Under the pieces are notes generated by a model. That model had not been told where the DNA came from, ran no database searches, and worked only from the letters and a program-made list of their open reading frames with translations. DNA of 64,000 nucleotides, from contig OX485809.1 in assembly GCA_950295325.1 (NCBI GenBank), positions 36,277,081-36,341,080 on the forward strand, read 5' to 3'. Each line of letters begins with the position of its first letter. The stretch's first letter is position 1. Made by a program: the position numbers and the translations under genes. This document shows positions 26,601-36,170 of this stretch, one piece after another. This DNA comes from Polytrichum commune. Its lineage: Eukaryota; Streptophyta; Polytrichopsida; Polytrichales; Polytrichaceae.

Positions 26601-29600
26601 CATTTTCCTCATAGGTTTTGGAGCTCAAATATGTATCTTATTCATCATCAAAGTCAAGATTTTCTTTCTTCTAAACCGATTATATAGATCCCCCCAATTA
26701 TGATGCTGACGTTGAACCTAGAATGGTTAACAGATTTTAAGCACACAATCCAATCTCTTTCAAACACATGACTCTTGGGTATCCATTTTTAAATCCACAC
26801 CTAACCCACACACCACTCAAATGTAGGTATCCCATTAAGGTATGTAATCGCATTAGGTCCAGTTACCTGAAGTAAATGATACTATCTGGCAAAGGAAGAC
26901 AATCAAATAAGTAAAGATAACAAGGTAAAAATCAGGTGACTCGATAAAGTTATCCTTTTAACTCCATGGGACTTTTCGTTGGGAGTTAGTCCCCTATGAT
27001 TTCCCATTGAATGTCTTGCAATATCAATTTCTCTCTACTTGTGGTGCATGCTCAGTTGTATTATTTGTATTTGAATGGAAAGCAACCTATATCAGTTCAT
27101 TGATGGCAAAACTCATTTTAGCACCTCTTGGCATGCCAAAATGAGTTTGACCCTCAATAAACCAATATAGAGTGTTCGTCGCTCAAATCTCCACACTACT
27201 ACTACCTCCAAGCATGCACCAAAAACTTACTGAACATGGAAGGTGTGGTATGAAAAACAACAAACTTCCATCCCAAAGCCGTGTTGAGTTAAAGGATAAC
27301 TCAAATATGGTCTTGCAGTCAACAAAACCAGAAATAAGTCAAGTTTGTAGTAAACTCCAGGGTTAAATGTACCATACCAATGACTTGCCGAATCAACTTG
27401 CCAAGCCCTACAAAAGCATCCAAAGAAGGCACAGGAAGAGGGCCATGATATGAATTGAAGGCGTCCAGAGCTGTTGTGAGTTGAGATGCTGAGCTCACAC
27501 ATTTGAAAGCAAGGGATAGCAAAGCCGGAGACATTGGAATTCCCCCAGCCATTTGCTCACCCTTTTTGAGGGCATCCCCTAATGTCAGATTTCCTGTGTT
27601 ATTAAGAGCTCGAACTCCATCCAGTCCCTTAAGTACATCTTCCCTTATCAGGTATGCAATAAGGGCCAGTTCCTCAGATGTCATGTGCTGTTAACAAAGA
27701 ATGCCAACAAGCTGTTAGTGGGTTGAGAGATTTTTTTTGATGTGGGAGAGTGATTCTCCTTTTGACTCAATGGGACTCTTCGTTGGGAGTTGGTCCCCCA
27801 TGATTTTCCATTGATTGTTTTGCATACAAAATCGATAATTTCTATTCACTTGTGAAGATGTATGTTCGAAGGTAGTGTTTGAATTTGAATGAAAAACAAC
27901 CTATTTTTCTTCCCTGGTGGCCATACTCACTTTATCAAATGAAGTTGATCTGACACTTTTGTGTGTATTGGAGACTTTTGTGTGAAACTTTTTAATTGAT
28001 AATGTTATCCTTTTAACTCAACAGAGGGAGTCAGTCCCCTATAACTTTACATCGGTTGATTTGCATACAACATCAACAACTTCTTTCCAATTGTGATGGT
28101 GTATGTTCAGAGGTAGGGATTGAATTTGAACAAAGAGCAACCTATTCCGGTTTATTGCAGGCCCAAACTCATTTTAGCACTTCTTGATTGCATGCCTGAA
28201 ATGAGTTTGATCTTCAATAATAAGATATAGAATATTCTTCATTCAAACCTCCACACTACTACCTCCAAGCATATACATGGAAGGTGTTGTATGCAAATCA
28301 ACCAAGTCGCAACCAAAAGTCAAGTTGAGTTAGAGGATAACTCTATTGACCAACTAATAGTGGGAGCTTCCAAACATCCCCCATATTGTTGCAGTCATCG
28401 ACAAATGACATTTGTACAATGCAAGTTGTCTACCACAAATATCTGCAATCTGTACACAATAAGTGGAGTTCAACATCTGATTTACCTTAGAAAGAAGTCT
28501 ATCAGGTGGACAGAGCTGTAATAGACTATTTGCTGTCCCAAACTCATTCTTGAGGATTGCAGCTAGTGGAAGTGTGGAATTTACTGGAAATTCCATGGGA
28601 AAATGTTCTTCTTCGCTCTTGGACCAACCCCATACTATAAGAGACATCATCAACAGTGGGCTTATGAGCTCCATAATAGTTTGTGCCCAACCTCTTCTCT
28701 GCAACCACCAAGCACTTGATAGGTCAAAAAACATTTTCTCAAGAAAGGAGAAGGGTGACTGGAATCTACACAACTAGAAACCTCCAGCAAGTAATGCTAA
28801 CACAATTTACACCTCTAGAGAAAAAGAACCCTCAATTAAATAGAGAAACCAACTTATTGAACAAAATGTTACAAAGATTCAGGAGTCTGCAGAAATTTTT
28901 GGTTGGGTTAGTTCCCGTGAAAATCAAATGAGCTAGTTTTATAGGGACAAGATTCCAATCAAAGTTTCACTCTTCTGTTGCTCAGGAGACAAATACTCGA
29001 ATGATCAATCATCAACTCAAGTTGAACCTGTAAATTGTGGTTTGAAACTGCAGATCTCCTTCAAGACCAAAATTAACATACAGAGCAAATTTAAATCATC
29101 AAGGTGTGTAATCTACACAAATGGAGACCTTCCAGAAAATACTGCTTACAAGGTTTACACCTCTTGAAAATGAGCCCTTACTCAATGCGTGCGTTCAAGG
29201 AAGCACCGACAGTAATTTCATACGAGGAAAATTGCATAATAAACGAACAGAACGTCCAAAATGCTGCAGAGCTTCAAGAGTCTGGAAAGTTTTTCCGTTT
29301 GTTCCCACGAGAATCAAAAGGGCTAGCTTTCTAGGGACAAGATTCCAATCGAAGTTTCACTCTTCTGTTGCTGAAGAGACAAATACTTAAATGATCAAAG
29401 ATCAAACCAAATTGAACCTGTGCTTGTGGTTTGAAACTACCGATCTTGTTAGATACCAAGTTTATTATACTAACCAGACTTAAATCATCGCATTCTCATG
29501 CAATCTGGAAATTTTTTCAAGCTCAGATCCTCCCGAATTTCTGAGTCTCAGAAATTGGGTTGACAACTGACACCTCAAACTTGAATGATAAAGAGTAAGA

Positions 29601-29881
29601 AACAACAAGACAAATGTATGAATGGATACAATCAATTTACAAGTATTTTGAGACTAGTGAGGATTTGATACCTTGAACAACCATTGTCGTCGCAACATGG
29701 CTCGCATCTGATGCTTGCCACTGAAGGAAGGAGGCAACACAAAACTTTCATCTCGGTTGCCTCGACTACTGCCCTCTTCCTCCAAAATAGTGTCTTCATC
29801 ATCACCATCCAAGTCCAAATCGCGCTTGAATTCCAAGCTAGCTCTCTCCATCAGCTCCACATTCGTCTCCGGGGCCATCAT
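8697..29881 (-). CDS. ABCA: Full-size ABC transporter, subfamily A (ABCA1-type)
   Basis: 28 coding exons, all with AG/GT borders and matching phases, sum to 5706 nt (1901 aa). Exons (high-low): 29881-29672, 28698-28486, 27687-27378, 26400-26345, 25606-25514, 24601-24560, 24440-24222, 23653-23525, 23245-23180, 22696-22598, 22394-22330, 21549-21491, 21247-21077, 20594-20459, 20302-20194, 19635-19331, 18647-18443, 17953-17723, 16656-16096, 15300-15015, 14180-13708, 12876-12637, 12219-12136, 11928-11634, 11182-10990, 10699-10357, 9506-9269, 8971-8697. Order is TMD1, NBD1, TMD2, NBD2, as in Arabidopsis ABCA1 (about 1880 aa). NBD1 has Walker [10 protein letters not shown] (about 721-729), signature LSGGM (820-824) and Walker B VVFLDEP (840-846). 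NBD2 has GVNGAGKTT (1618-1626), signature YSGGN (1717-1721) and VVFLDEP (1737-1743). An N/G/S-rich linker of about 60 residues follows NBD1. The family exports or flips lipids across membranes; the substrate here is unknown. No stops or frameshifts were seen. Confidence 0.95.
10025..10195 (-). repeat. Interspersed repeat E, partial copy, inverted
   Basis: The reverse complement carries the repeat E landmarks ('gagctcatatgaatatctta', 'attaagtggtcatacaggtt'). It lies in the intron between ABCA exons 26 and 27, in the opposite orientation to the other copies. Confidence 0.75.
13490..13617 (+). repeat. Interspersed repeat E, 3' fragment
   Basis: Only the right part of repeat E is present ('gtagttcaatctctttcaaa', then 'ccacacaccaatcaaa.ata', then 'agtaaccgaatagcac'). 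It lies in the intron between ABCA exons 21 and 22. Confidence 0.65.
16985..17290 (+). repeat. Interspersed repeat D, copy 2
   Basis: Same orientation and order of landmarks as the copy at 3577-3930. It lies in the intron between ABCA exons 18 and 19. It is slightly shorter, with small internal deletions. Confidence 0.75.
17421..17636. mobile_element. Short MITE related to the 5.9-8.5 kb foldback
   Basis: A 216-bp element whose ends (ccactacaccgtttatggta on the left, its imperfect complement on the right) continue as roughly 60-bp inverted repeats (cacttactattyggarttat). ATGT flanks it at 17417-17420 and 17637-17640. The terminal word matches the foldback element at 5931-8521, so this is probably a short derivative of that family. 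It lies in the intron between ABCA exons 18 and 19. Confidence 0.8.
20600..20930 (+). repeat. Interspersed repeat E, near-complete copy
   Basis: It runs from 'cacacaattagtgtgagatg' through the diagnostic central words to 'cccacttaccttatcatc'. It lies in the intron between ABCA exons 13 and 14. Its right end reads as a splice-donor-like AAGGTAAGT on the gene's own strand. Confidence 0.8.
21680..21930. repeat. Repeat F (foldback), degraded copy
   Basis: It shares with the foldback family the words 'ttttggtcagagttcg', 'ttccatgttcagtaa', 'gtgtggaggtttgaa', 'aaactcattttggcatgc' and the mirror words 'atgagtttggtcct' and 'ctccaagcatgc'. It lies in the ABCA intron between exons 11 and 12. Confidence 0.6.
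23740..24110 (+). repeat. Interspersed repeat E copy
   Basis: It starts at 'taaatggttagtttttttcc' and carries the diagnostic central block and the 'accacacaccactcaaata'-type block near its end. It lies in the intron between ABCA exons 7 and 8. Confidence 0.8.
24700..25085 (+). repeat. Interspersed repeat E copy
   Basis: It holds the same sequence of landmarks, beginning near 'cttaaaacagacacatttag' and ending near 'acccacttaccattatcaat'. It lies in the intron between ABCA exons 5 and 6 and abuts a half copy of the foldback repeat F. Confidence 0.8.
25150..25390. repeat. Repeat F (foldback), left half
   Basis: It begins 'gttatcctttaattcaacca' and continues through 'gttggttattttgcatacaa' and 'tgcatgcttggagttgg' to 'atgccaagaggtgca'. 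The mirror half is missing or decayed. It lies in an ABCA intron. Confidence 0.75.
25815..26153. mobile_element. Repeat F: near-palindromic foldback MITE, full copy
   Basis: The whole 339 bp folds on itself. The left end agagttatcctttaattcaa mirrors the right end ttgaattaaaggataactct, and the arms pair through 'cttggagtc..gtgtggaggtttgaa' to a centre near 25980. AAT flanks both sides. Other copies are near 25150, 26948, 27745 and 28004. It is non-coding and lies in an ABCA intron. Confidence 0.85.
26510..26875 (+). repeat. Interspersed repeat E copy
   Basis: It begins near 'taaatggacactaacagctc', carries the central diagnostic block with several substitutions, and ends near 'gtaatcgcattaggtccag'. 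It lies in the intron between ABCA exons 3 and 4. Confidence 0.8.
26948..27302. mobile_element. Repeat F foldback MITE copy
   Basis: The ends are aagttatccttttaactcca on the left and a right end finishing gagttaaaggataactc. The centre carries 'aaactcattttagcacctct' followed by the mirrored 'atgccaaaatgagttt'. It lies in the intron between ABCA exons 3 and 4. Confidence 0.8.
27745..27965. repeat. Repeat F, left-half fragment
   Basis: It has the words 'cttttgactcaatgggact', 'cgttgggagttggtccccc' and 'gtatgttcgaaggtag' of the left arm, but the mirrored arm is absent. It lies in ABCA intron 2. Confidence 0.65.
28004..28342. mobile_element. Repeat F foldback MITE copy
   Basis: The ends are gttatccttttaactcaaca on the left and gttgagttagaggataac on the right. 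Mirrored internal words ('aaactcattttagcacttct' and 'atgagtttgat') flank the centre. It lies in ABCA intron 2, close to the 3' end of exon 2. Confidence 0.8.
28759..29490. repeat. Tandem duplication (about 345 bp x 2) in ABCA intron 1
   Basis: The segment from about 28759 recurs from about 29105 in the same orientation. Shared words include 'aatctacacaa', 'tttacacctct', 'agtctg.a.aa.tttt', 'gggacaagattccaatc', 'aagtttcactcttctgttgct' split by mismatches, and 'gtggtttgaaact'. Divergence is moderate. No coding content was recognised. Confidence 0.8.
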
Positions 29882-29888
29882 CTTTCTA

Positions 29889-30545
29889 AAATGCCAATAA
29901 AAATATCCACAATTTCTATTTCGACACCCTGATGAATTCTACCACTGCTGCCAACAAGCAACCAAAGACAAACGTAGATAAATTTGAGGATCATATCCTT
30001 CGTTGCCAAATTCTGACACCTAAACCTGTCATCCTCACACTAAATACTCATGTGCATTACAATATTGCAACATCTACTACATAATCTTCGTCATAACATT
30101 CTTAAGATAAGCAGACTATTTAGGTTCCTCTGCAAATGGAATGACTCGTAGGTAATCCAGATAACCTAGGAATGATTCCATTCGGGACTCATGCAACTCT
30201 TCATTGAATCTTGGTAGATGGAAGAATTCTAAGTTGCCAATGATTATACCCACAATTTCTACTCCGACCCCCTCATGGATTCTACCACTGCTGCCAACAA
30301 GCAACCAGAGACAAATGTTGTTGAATTTAAGGATCATATCCTTTCTTGCCAATTCTGACACCTAAAACTCTCATCCTCGCACTTAAATGTACATCAACAA
30401 TATTGCAACATCATCATCTACTACACAATCATCCTCATAAAATTCTTAAGATAAGTAGCCAATTTAGGTTCCTCTAAAGTTGAAATAATTCTTAGGTAAT
30501 CCGGACACCTAAAAATGAAACCAATGAAGACTCACGCACCTCTTT
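29889..30545. repeat. Tandem duplication (about 345 bp x 2) just upstream of the ABCA start
   Basis: Sequence immediately upstream of the first coding exon ('ccacaatttct..t.cgac', 'attctaccactgctgccaac', 'tcatatcctt', 'ttctgacacctaaa') recurs about 345 bp further upstream in the same orientation. It lies in the probable 5'-UTR intron. Only the gene-proximal copy supplies the acceptor used before the start codon. Confidence 0.8.
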
Positions 30546-31432
30546 AATTCAACCTTGATTGAAAATAGAACAAGGCTTTGTGTCTCTCAGAAGATCAAAG
30601 GCATCAACACTGAGATTGGTGTCGATGACTAATGAGAGCTTAATACAACTTGACTATGCTCGATTGCATTTATGCATGTACTCAAGGCACCTTGATTCTT
30701 GATAATAATCTATTTTTGAAGCTAGAATCATAGAAAGAGGACATCCTTACAAATAATGCCTTAAGAATGTTGAGTTGCTAAGATAATGATACTACTCCAA
30801 TCCTCTCAGAACAAGGAGTTGGAGCAATCATAATGTCAAGCCCCAAAGTCTACTAAATTGGAGGGTTAAGCTCAATTCCAAGTCTGACCACGAAGTTCAA
30901 AATGTAGTTTCCCAAACATGACCTTACGGTCCGAAGATACTTCATCAGTTTCAAAGCACCTATAAATTATTGCTCCCCGATCTCTCTTCTCCTTAAAACA
31001 ATCCTGGGAGAAGTTACTCAAATTTAGTTACAAATTCTTAGGACATTGAGCTGTTTCGCCACTTCATCCGATAAAATGCAGAACGATCCGACTCCCAAAG
31101 ACCTAATGACGCCATGCAGGACAGTTTAATCGAAGAATTTGCGGTGATCCTGTAGATTTGACAATGATTTTGCACTCAGGAAATTGAGAGGGAGGGATGA
31201 TGGTAGCTGAAACGATCGAAACCTGGAGTTTATGAATTCTTTTGTAAGTGAACCAGAAACCAAATTCCAGCTGAGGTGGTGATGCTACATATACAAACTG
31301 ACCAGCCTCGGTGAAAAATATGACCCCAGAAAATCAATCGAGTCCATAATCTTTGAGCTGAAGGATGAATTTCGAGAGGGTGACAGGATTCTTCGGGTTT
31401 CGAGGGAGGAAATAAAGCAAACAAATACTCAC

Positions 31433-32000
31433 CGATTCATCTGGACCGCATTACCGCCAATCGAAAAGAAGCTCTGGAATTCTCGACAAGTCCAAGAAAG
31501 AAAAACGTCGCCGAGCTCTCAAAACTTGAGCTGTTCGTTCGAGGGACTCAAGATCGCCTTTGAAGCACACAAATTTATCATTGCCTCCCAAATTCCACCA
31601 ACAATTCTTCTTCGGCTGAAAAACTTTCTGAGGATTTCTCTCGAGAAACCAAAAATAAATCTTGTGAATTTGATCGCTCGGAAGGAAGAGCCAATCTCGA
31701 AAGCACGATGGCAGTTCGCGGACAGACACAAAAAAAACTTACACCCACCGACGAGTGCAGACCCGTCCGAATTCGCTCAAAAATAGATCAAAACATTTGG
31801 GGAAAAATAATCAAACACAGCTCACACGGTTAGGTATATGTAGAGATAAGGAAATCGAATGTAATGGTACGATTTTGGGGAAAATTCGGCCTCCCGGAGC
31901 CGATAAATCGGTGGGGGCGCGCGCGAGCGAGCGAGCTAGGGAGAGAGAGAGAGCGAGAAAGTCTTCTGGGCTTCATGAGCTTCCTTCCTTCCTGGTCAGA
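31433..32000 (-). promoter_or_regulatory. Probable non-coding first exon and promoter of the ABCA gene
   Basis: On the minus strand a good donor (aatcg followed by gtgagtatt) ends at 31433, and the coding exon is preceded by an acceptor (attttag) with the start codon 4 bases inside. Together these imply a 5'-UTR intron of about 1.5 kb. The DNA upstream to about 32000 is richer in GC than its surroundings and has a GA/CT tract (31938-31962) of the kind common near plant transcription starts. Close to the donor a 4-codon upstream reading frame (ATG CGG TCC AGA TGA) would be in the leader. The exact transcription start is unknown. Confidence 0.5.
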
Positions 32001-32159
32001 GCTTAGTGAGAGTAAGGCACTAGTAAGTGATTAGTAAGTGGTGTGTTGCCCTGTTGCTGTTGAAAGTGTTCCTCCCTTTGAAAGTTTCCTTCGCAAGTTC
32101 CTCACTCCCTCGTGCATGCAGATGAAGTCCTTGGAAGCTCAACTTTAGCAACTTATTAC

Positions 32160-32560
32160 AAGGTTGGCATAAGGTAACTTAGATGGGTCTTAAATGGTTA
32201 CTTTTTTTCCAAGTAGCCAACTCCTCTTAGGGCATAAAACACACGATCGATTAGTACAAGATGATGAGCAAGTCCACATCAAGCCCATAGCCACTTTTCC
32301 CATAATTTTTGGAGCTCGTATGAATATCTTATTCACTAGGAAAGTGGAGTTTCCCGTGCTCGTTAAAGGGTCATACGTGTTCCCCCTATTTATGCTTATT
32401 ACTAAGCCTAGAATGGTTATCATATTTTGAGCATGTAGTTCAAACTCTTTGAAACACATGATGTCGTTTTGGCATTCGTTCTTGGAGCCACACCTCACCT
32501 TATGTCACTCAAAAACATGTGTCAAATTATGATAAGTAATCGAATCACACACGTCTACTT
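32160..32560 (+). repeat. Interspersed repeat E copy, just 5' of the ABCA gene
   Basis: A near-complete copy beginning 'taaatggttactttttttcc' and carrying all diagnostic central words. It is positioned right behind the inferred ABCA promoter. Confidence 0.8.
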
Positions 32561-33277
32561 TAGGCGTGTGTCTTTCAAGATTGAGAGTTTACGGCCTTGC
32601 TTCTTAACCCCGAAAGGTATGGGGGAGTGGACCTTGAAAGGGTTTAAAATCAATAGAATAGAGGCGTCCATAACTGATCACTTAAGAGATTTTGCACCAA
32701 ACCTGGAGAAATATCCGGCAGTGCAAATTTTTCTCATGAAAGAAGACCGAAATCAAGAGGAGGACTACAAACTTTCAGTAATTTTATTCCTTAAAATGAA
32801 AATCTTGTGAAATTTTGAAGCTGCAAGTTGACTTTAACATATAGTTATCAATTTCTAGAATTTGCCTCATTTTAATCGCTCATTCCCTCCTCACTTTAGC
32901 ACTCAAAACCACGACATGTGTCACAACACTAACAGTATTGACTTGATTGAAATTCAGTCCTAGCCTTATCAAAATTCCAGTACCCTATAAATTACCGATA
33001 GGGTCCCGATCGGGAATAGACACCTTACTATAATAGGGGGTTTGTTTGTGGCTCCATTACTATGTCGTGGAGATGCCCTTAGTGTCCTAAGAGCAACCCT
33101 TATGGTCATTGCAAAACTAGCCTCTCAATGATCGGTTTTGAAAGTTTTTTGGTCGATATATACCACATGTTCATCTCCTTCTTATTAAAGTGAACACATA
33201 TCATAAATCTTCATTGGCCACCTATTATTGAGAGAAACGTCGATTCTCCAAAGTTCTCGGTCACTCAATTTCTGAGG
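32561..33277. other. Intergenic DNA, no gene seen
   Basis: A short plus-strand open frame (32469-32810) has no family motif. No splice-supported exon or structured repeat was recognised. Confidence 0.45.
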
Positions 33278-33486
33278 TTGCGTAGGGTTTGGGGAGATTT
33301 TTGGACATAATCGGTTGAGATCCCAGTGTTTCTAAGTCCAACCAATTACGTGTTGATGTCTTTCGGGTTGGCTATTAATAAAAATGAGGTATATTCCCCA
33401 AATTCCTCTAAAGTGATTGGTAATCTTCCTCAAGTCTCGAACTTCAACCAGTTAGTTCTCAAATTCAACCGGGTCATCTAATAACT
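33278..33486 (+). repeat. Repeat R, copy 1
   Basis: About 205 bp with the words 'tttttggacataatcggttg', 'agtccaacca', 'ggtatattcccc', 'attcctctaaa' and 'ttcaaccagttagttctca'. It recurs at 34853-35060 and 35166-35395. Here it runs directly into a MITE beginning at 33487. Confidence 0.8.
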
Positions 33487-33799
33487 ACACTAAATAGGAT
33501 ATTTAGTGTTTGACACACTAAATACGAATGCATACACTATATATCAATACTCCTATGAAAGCAAGTAACATGAAATGTAAACTCAAAAACTAAATATCAA
33601 CTATGGTAATATGTGGAAGTTACATGTTTGAATTCAGTGCTAGTAAGAATATGAAAAAAAAATGTAAAAAAAAAAACAATGATAAAAGAAGAATTCCAGC
33701 ATATCTTCTAACACTGATTATCAAAAAGTTGAGAATTAGTGTTGAGCAAGGTAGTAACAACATTAAGTATAATCAAACACTAAGTATCCATTTTAATGT
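33487..33799. mobile_element. MITE with ACACTAAATAGG end
   Basis: The left end is acactaaataggatatttag. The decayed right end is complementary (aagtatccattttaatgt). The interior ('gtggaagttacatgtttgaa', 'agtattcatt'-type AT-rich words) matches the element at 35843-36170. It sits inside repeat R, since copy 2 of R continues uninterrupted at this point. Confidence 0.75.
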
Positions 33800-34852
33800 A
33801 GCGGTTCATTGATGCACAAAATGAAACAACTTTGACACCAATAAGGCATGATGATGTGTAGCTTACTTTTGGAGTGGTGGGTCGTTCTACTTCTTCCACA
33901 TGGACTTTGAACAATCATGAGTGAGTGTGAGTTCAATGCTCTTGCCAGGAAATGAAGCATGTACTAGAGGGCATCATGGCAATTTCGTCAACACTTTTGC
34001 ATTTCGAACTTTCCAAAACCTCCAACCGTGTGACCAAGTTAGTGCTTTAGAATCATACCTCATAGACCGTGATGTATATAACATGATCATGCAATGATTC
34101 AATTTGTTGTGTTTCATATCAAAAATCTTCCTTAGTAAGCAATAGTATATTAATGTGACATGTAATAAATGAAGACATAGACTTTATAGCATAAATATCA
34201 TGATATTTATTGGCAAGGTGTGCGATTTTATTTTTATTTGATTTTCTCAAGTGTATGTTTTGACTTTGGAAATTTATGAAAACTGACGGCTTTAGCAACA
34301 AGGTGAAAATAATTGAATTTAAGAAACAAAAACAAAGAAATAAAAATAGCAGGTTACCTATTCAATTGTCAACTAAAAATCCCAATCTGGTTCTACATAA
34401 ACATCCAAATAAATACATGTGTGTCACGATTAGATTGGACTCAGTATGTGCTTAGATGTCATTCTAAATCAATAGGTAACACAATTGAAAGGGTTTATGT
34501 AATCATCTAAAGAGAAACTAAAAAAATAAAATGACACTCACCTCGTAGAACTTTTACATTTCAACTCGGTTTTGGAAATTTGAAATGGCAATCGTTAATT
34601 TTGTTTCGGCTGGTAACTGTAGATGCAAAAACTATAGCCAACATTCACCTCCAGTCGACAACCTAAATGATTTATGCGTTCTCTTACCTTGAGCTGTAAA
34701 TGGCCAAGTTGCTACATATGGTTGCAATGGACAAGTTTTCTTTTAGTGTTACTTGATGATCATACTAGTATCTAGCATTCCCCACTGTACTTTGAAGCAT
34801 TGGTTGTTTGCACCTTATTTATACACATTTTAAGACACCAACTCAGTGATTG
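33800..34852. other. Intergenic DNA, no gene seen
   Basis: AT-rich sequence without recognised coding motifs, long inverted repeats or repeat-family copies. Confidence 0.4.
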
Positions 34853-35060
34853 GGGAGATTGTTGGGCATAATCGAGTTGAGATCCTAGTGTTTGCAAGTC
34901 CAACCGGGTACATGTTGACCGGCCTTCCTTTATTAAATTGGGGTATATTCTTCTATAGATTCCTCTAAAATGATCGGTAATTTTCCTACAGTCTTAAGCT
35001 TCAACCGGTTATTTCTCAAACTCAACCGGTTCATTTGTAACTAACTGTCGGTTCTCCCCG
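34853..35060 (+). repeat. Repeat R, copy 2 (no MITE)
   Basis: The same 200-bp repeat ('gttgggcataatcgagttga', 'caagtccaaccgggtacatg', 'ttctcaaactcaaccggttc'), continuing past the position where copies 1 and 3 meet a MITE-type end. It therefore serves as the unoccupied reference site. Confidence 0.8.
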
Positions 35061-35165
35061 ATCATAGCACCGGCTCTCTATAAAAGCCAACATCATAAGT
35101 ATGCATTCCATTGCTACCGACTCAGACTTTCAAGAGCAAAAAAAAGTGGAGCTAAGTTAAGCTTG

Positions 35166-35395
35166 CCTGCAGTGCCTGGGCAGATTTTTGGGCATAAGCG
35201 GTCGAAATCCTAGTGATTCCAAGTCCAACTGGTTACATGTTGTGATCTTTCAGGTTTAGTTATTTTTTATTTTATTTTATCCCCTTTATTAGTTTGAAGC
35301 ATACTCCATAAGTTCCTCTTGAATGAATGGTGATTATCTTACAGTCTTGTACTTCAACCAGTTACTTCTCAAACTCAATTGGTTCATCTATAACT
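35166..35395 (+). repeat. Repeat R, copy 3
   Basis: The third copy ('tttttgggcataagcggtcg', 'aagtccaactggttacatg', 'ttctcaaactcaattggtt') ends in 'ataact' followed by 'acactaaatag', the same junction as copy 1. Confidence 0.8.
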
Positions 35396-36170
35396 ACACT
35401 AAATAGCTATCATGGTATGCAGCGTTGGCGTCCACACCGCATCCAAGGGGGGTTTCATTCATTTAGAGTTAATTGGATGAACCCTAGGAGTTTGAGAGAT
35501 GCTCCTAAGTGGGGAGCCTCCTCCTTGGCTTGACATTCTTGCCAAGTCAAGCCTTGTGAGCGAGTGTGTGAAGAGAGTTTGTGTGAGGTGAAGATTGCAT
35601 GTTGTTGTAATAAAATCTTGAGTTTTTCTCCCCTTACTTACACTCTTGGATTCTCGCGTGGTGGAGTGAAAGATAACTTGACTCATTGTGTACATTTTGA
35701 AGAGAGAATTAGAGCTCTTGCTAGGGTTTGACTCTCTTCCTTCTCTGTGGAGGTGTATTGTATATGTGTGCCTTCGCTATGTTCAATTTTAGTTGTTAAT
35801 GGTGGTTGGTACTCGAGTTGCAGTGACACATGATCGCTATTTACACGACATAAGATATTTAGTGTTTGATACACTAAATACAAACACATCCACTAAATAT
35901 CAATAAACCCTATGAAAGTAAGTAACATTACATGTAAACTCAAACACTAAATATCAACAATGATAATATGTGGAAGTTACATGTTTGAATTTAGTGTTAG
36001 TAAGGATATGAAAAGAAGAAGAAAAAACAACAATGATTAAAGGAGAATTCCAACATATCTATTAGCATATCTTCTAGCACTAATTGTCAAAAAATTAAAA
36101 ATTAGTGTTGAGCAGGGTAGGGTGGTAACAACATTAAATATAATCTAACACTAAATATCCTATTTAGTGT
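35396..36170. mobile_element. MITE pair flanking a 440-bp unidentified segment
   Basis: A MITE left end (acactaaatag) at 35396 is followed by about 440 bp of unrelated sequence. A full MITE copy then runs from about 35843 (acacgacataagatatttag) to 36170 (ending tcctatttagtgt, then agt), and its interior matches 33487-33799. The intervening block has a TGGTATGCAGCG word at its start and an AATAAA-like signal at about 35610. It could be an LTR or other insertion, but ends and target duplication are unclear. Confidence 0.6.

Noticed and set aside
35407-35842. Solo LTR of a copia element
   Set aside because: No TG...CA ends or matching 5-bp flanks could be fixed; kept only as an unidentified insert.
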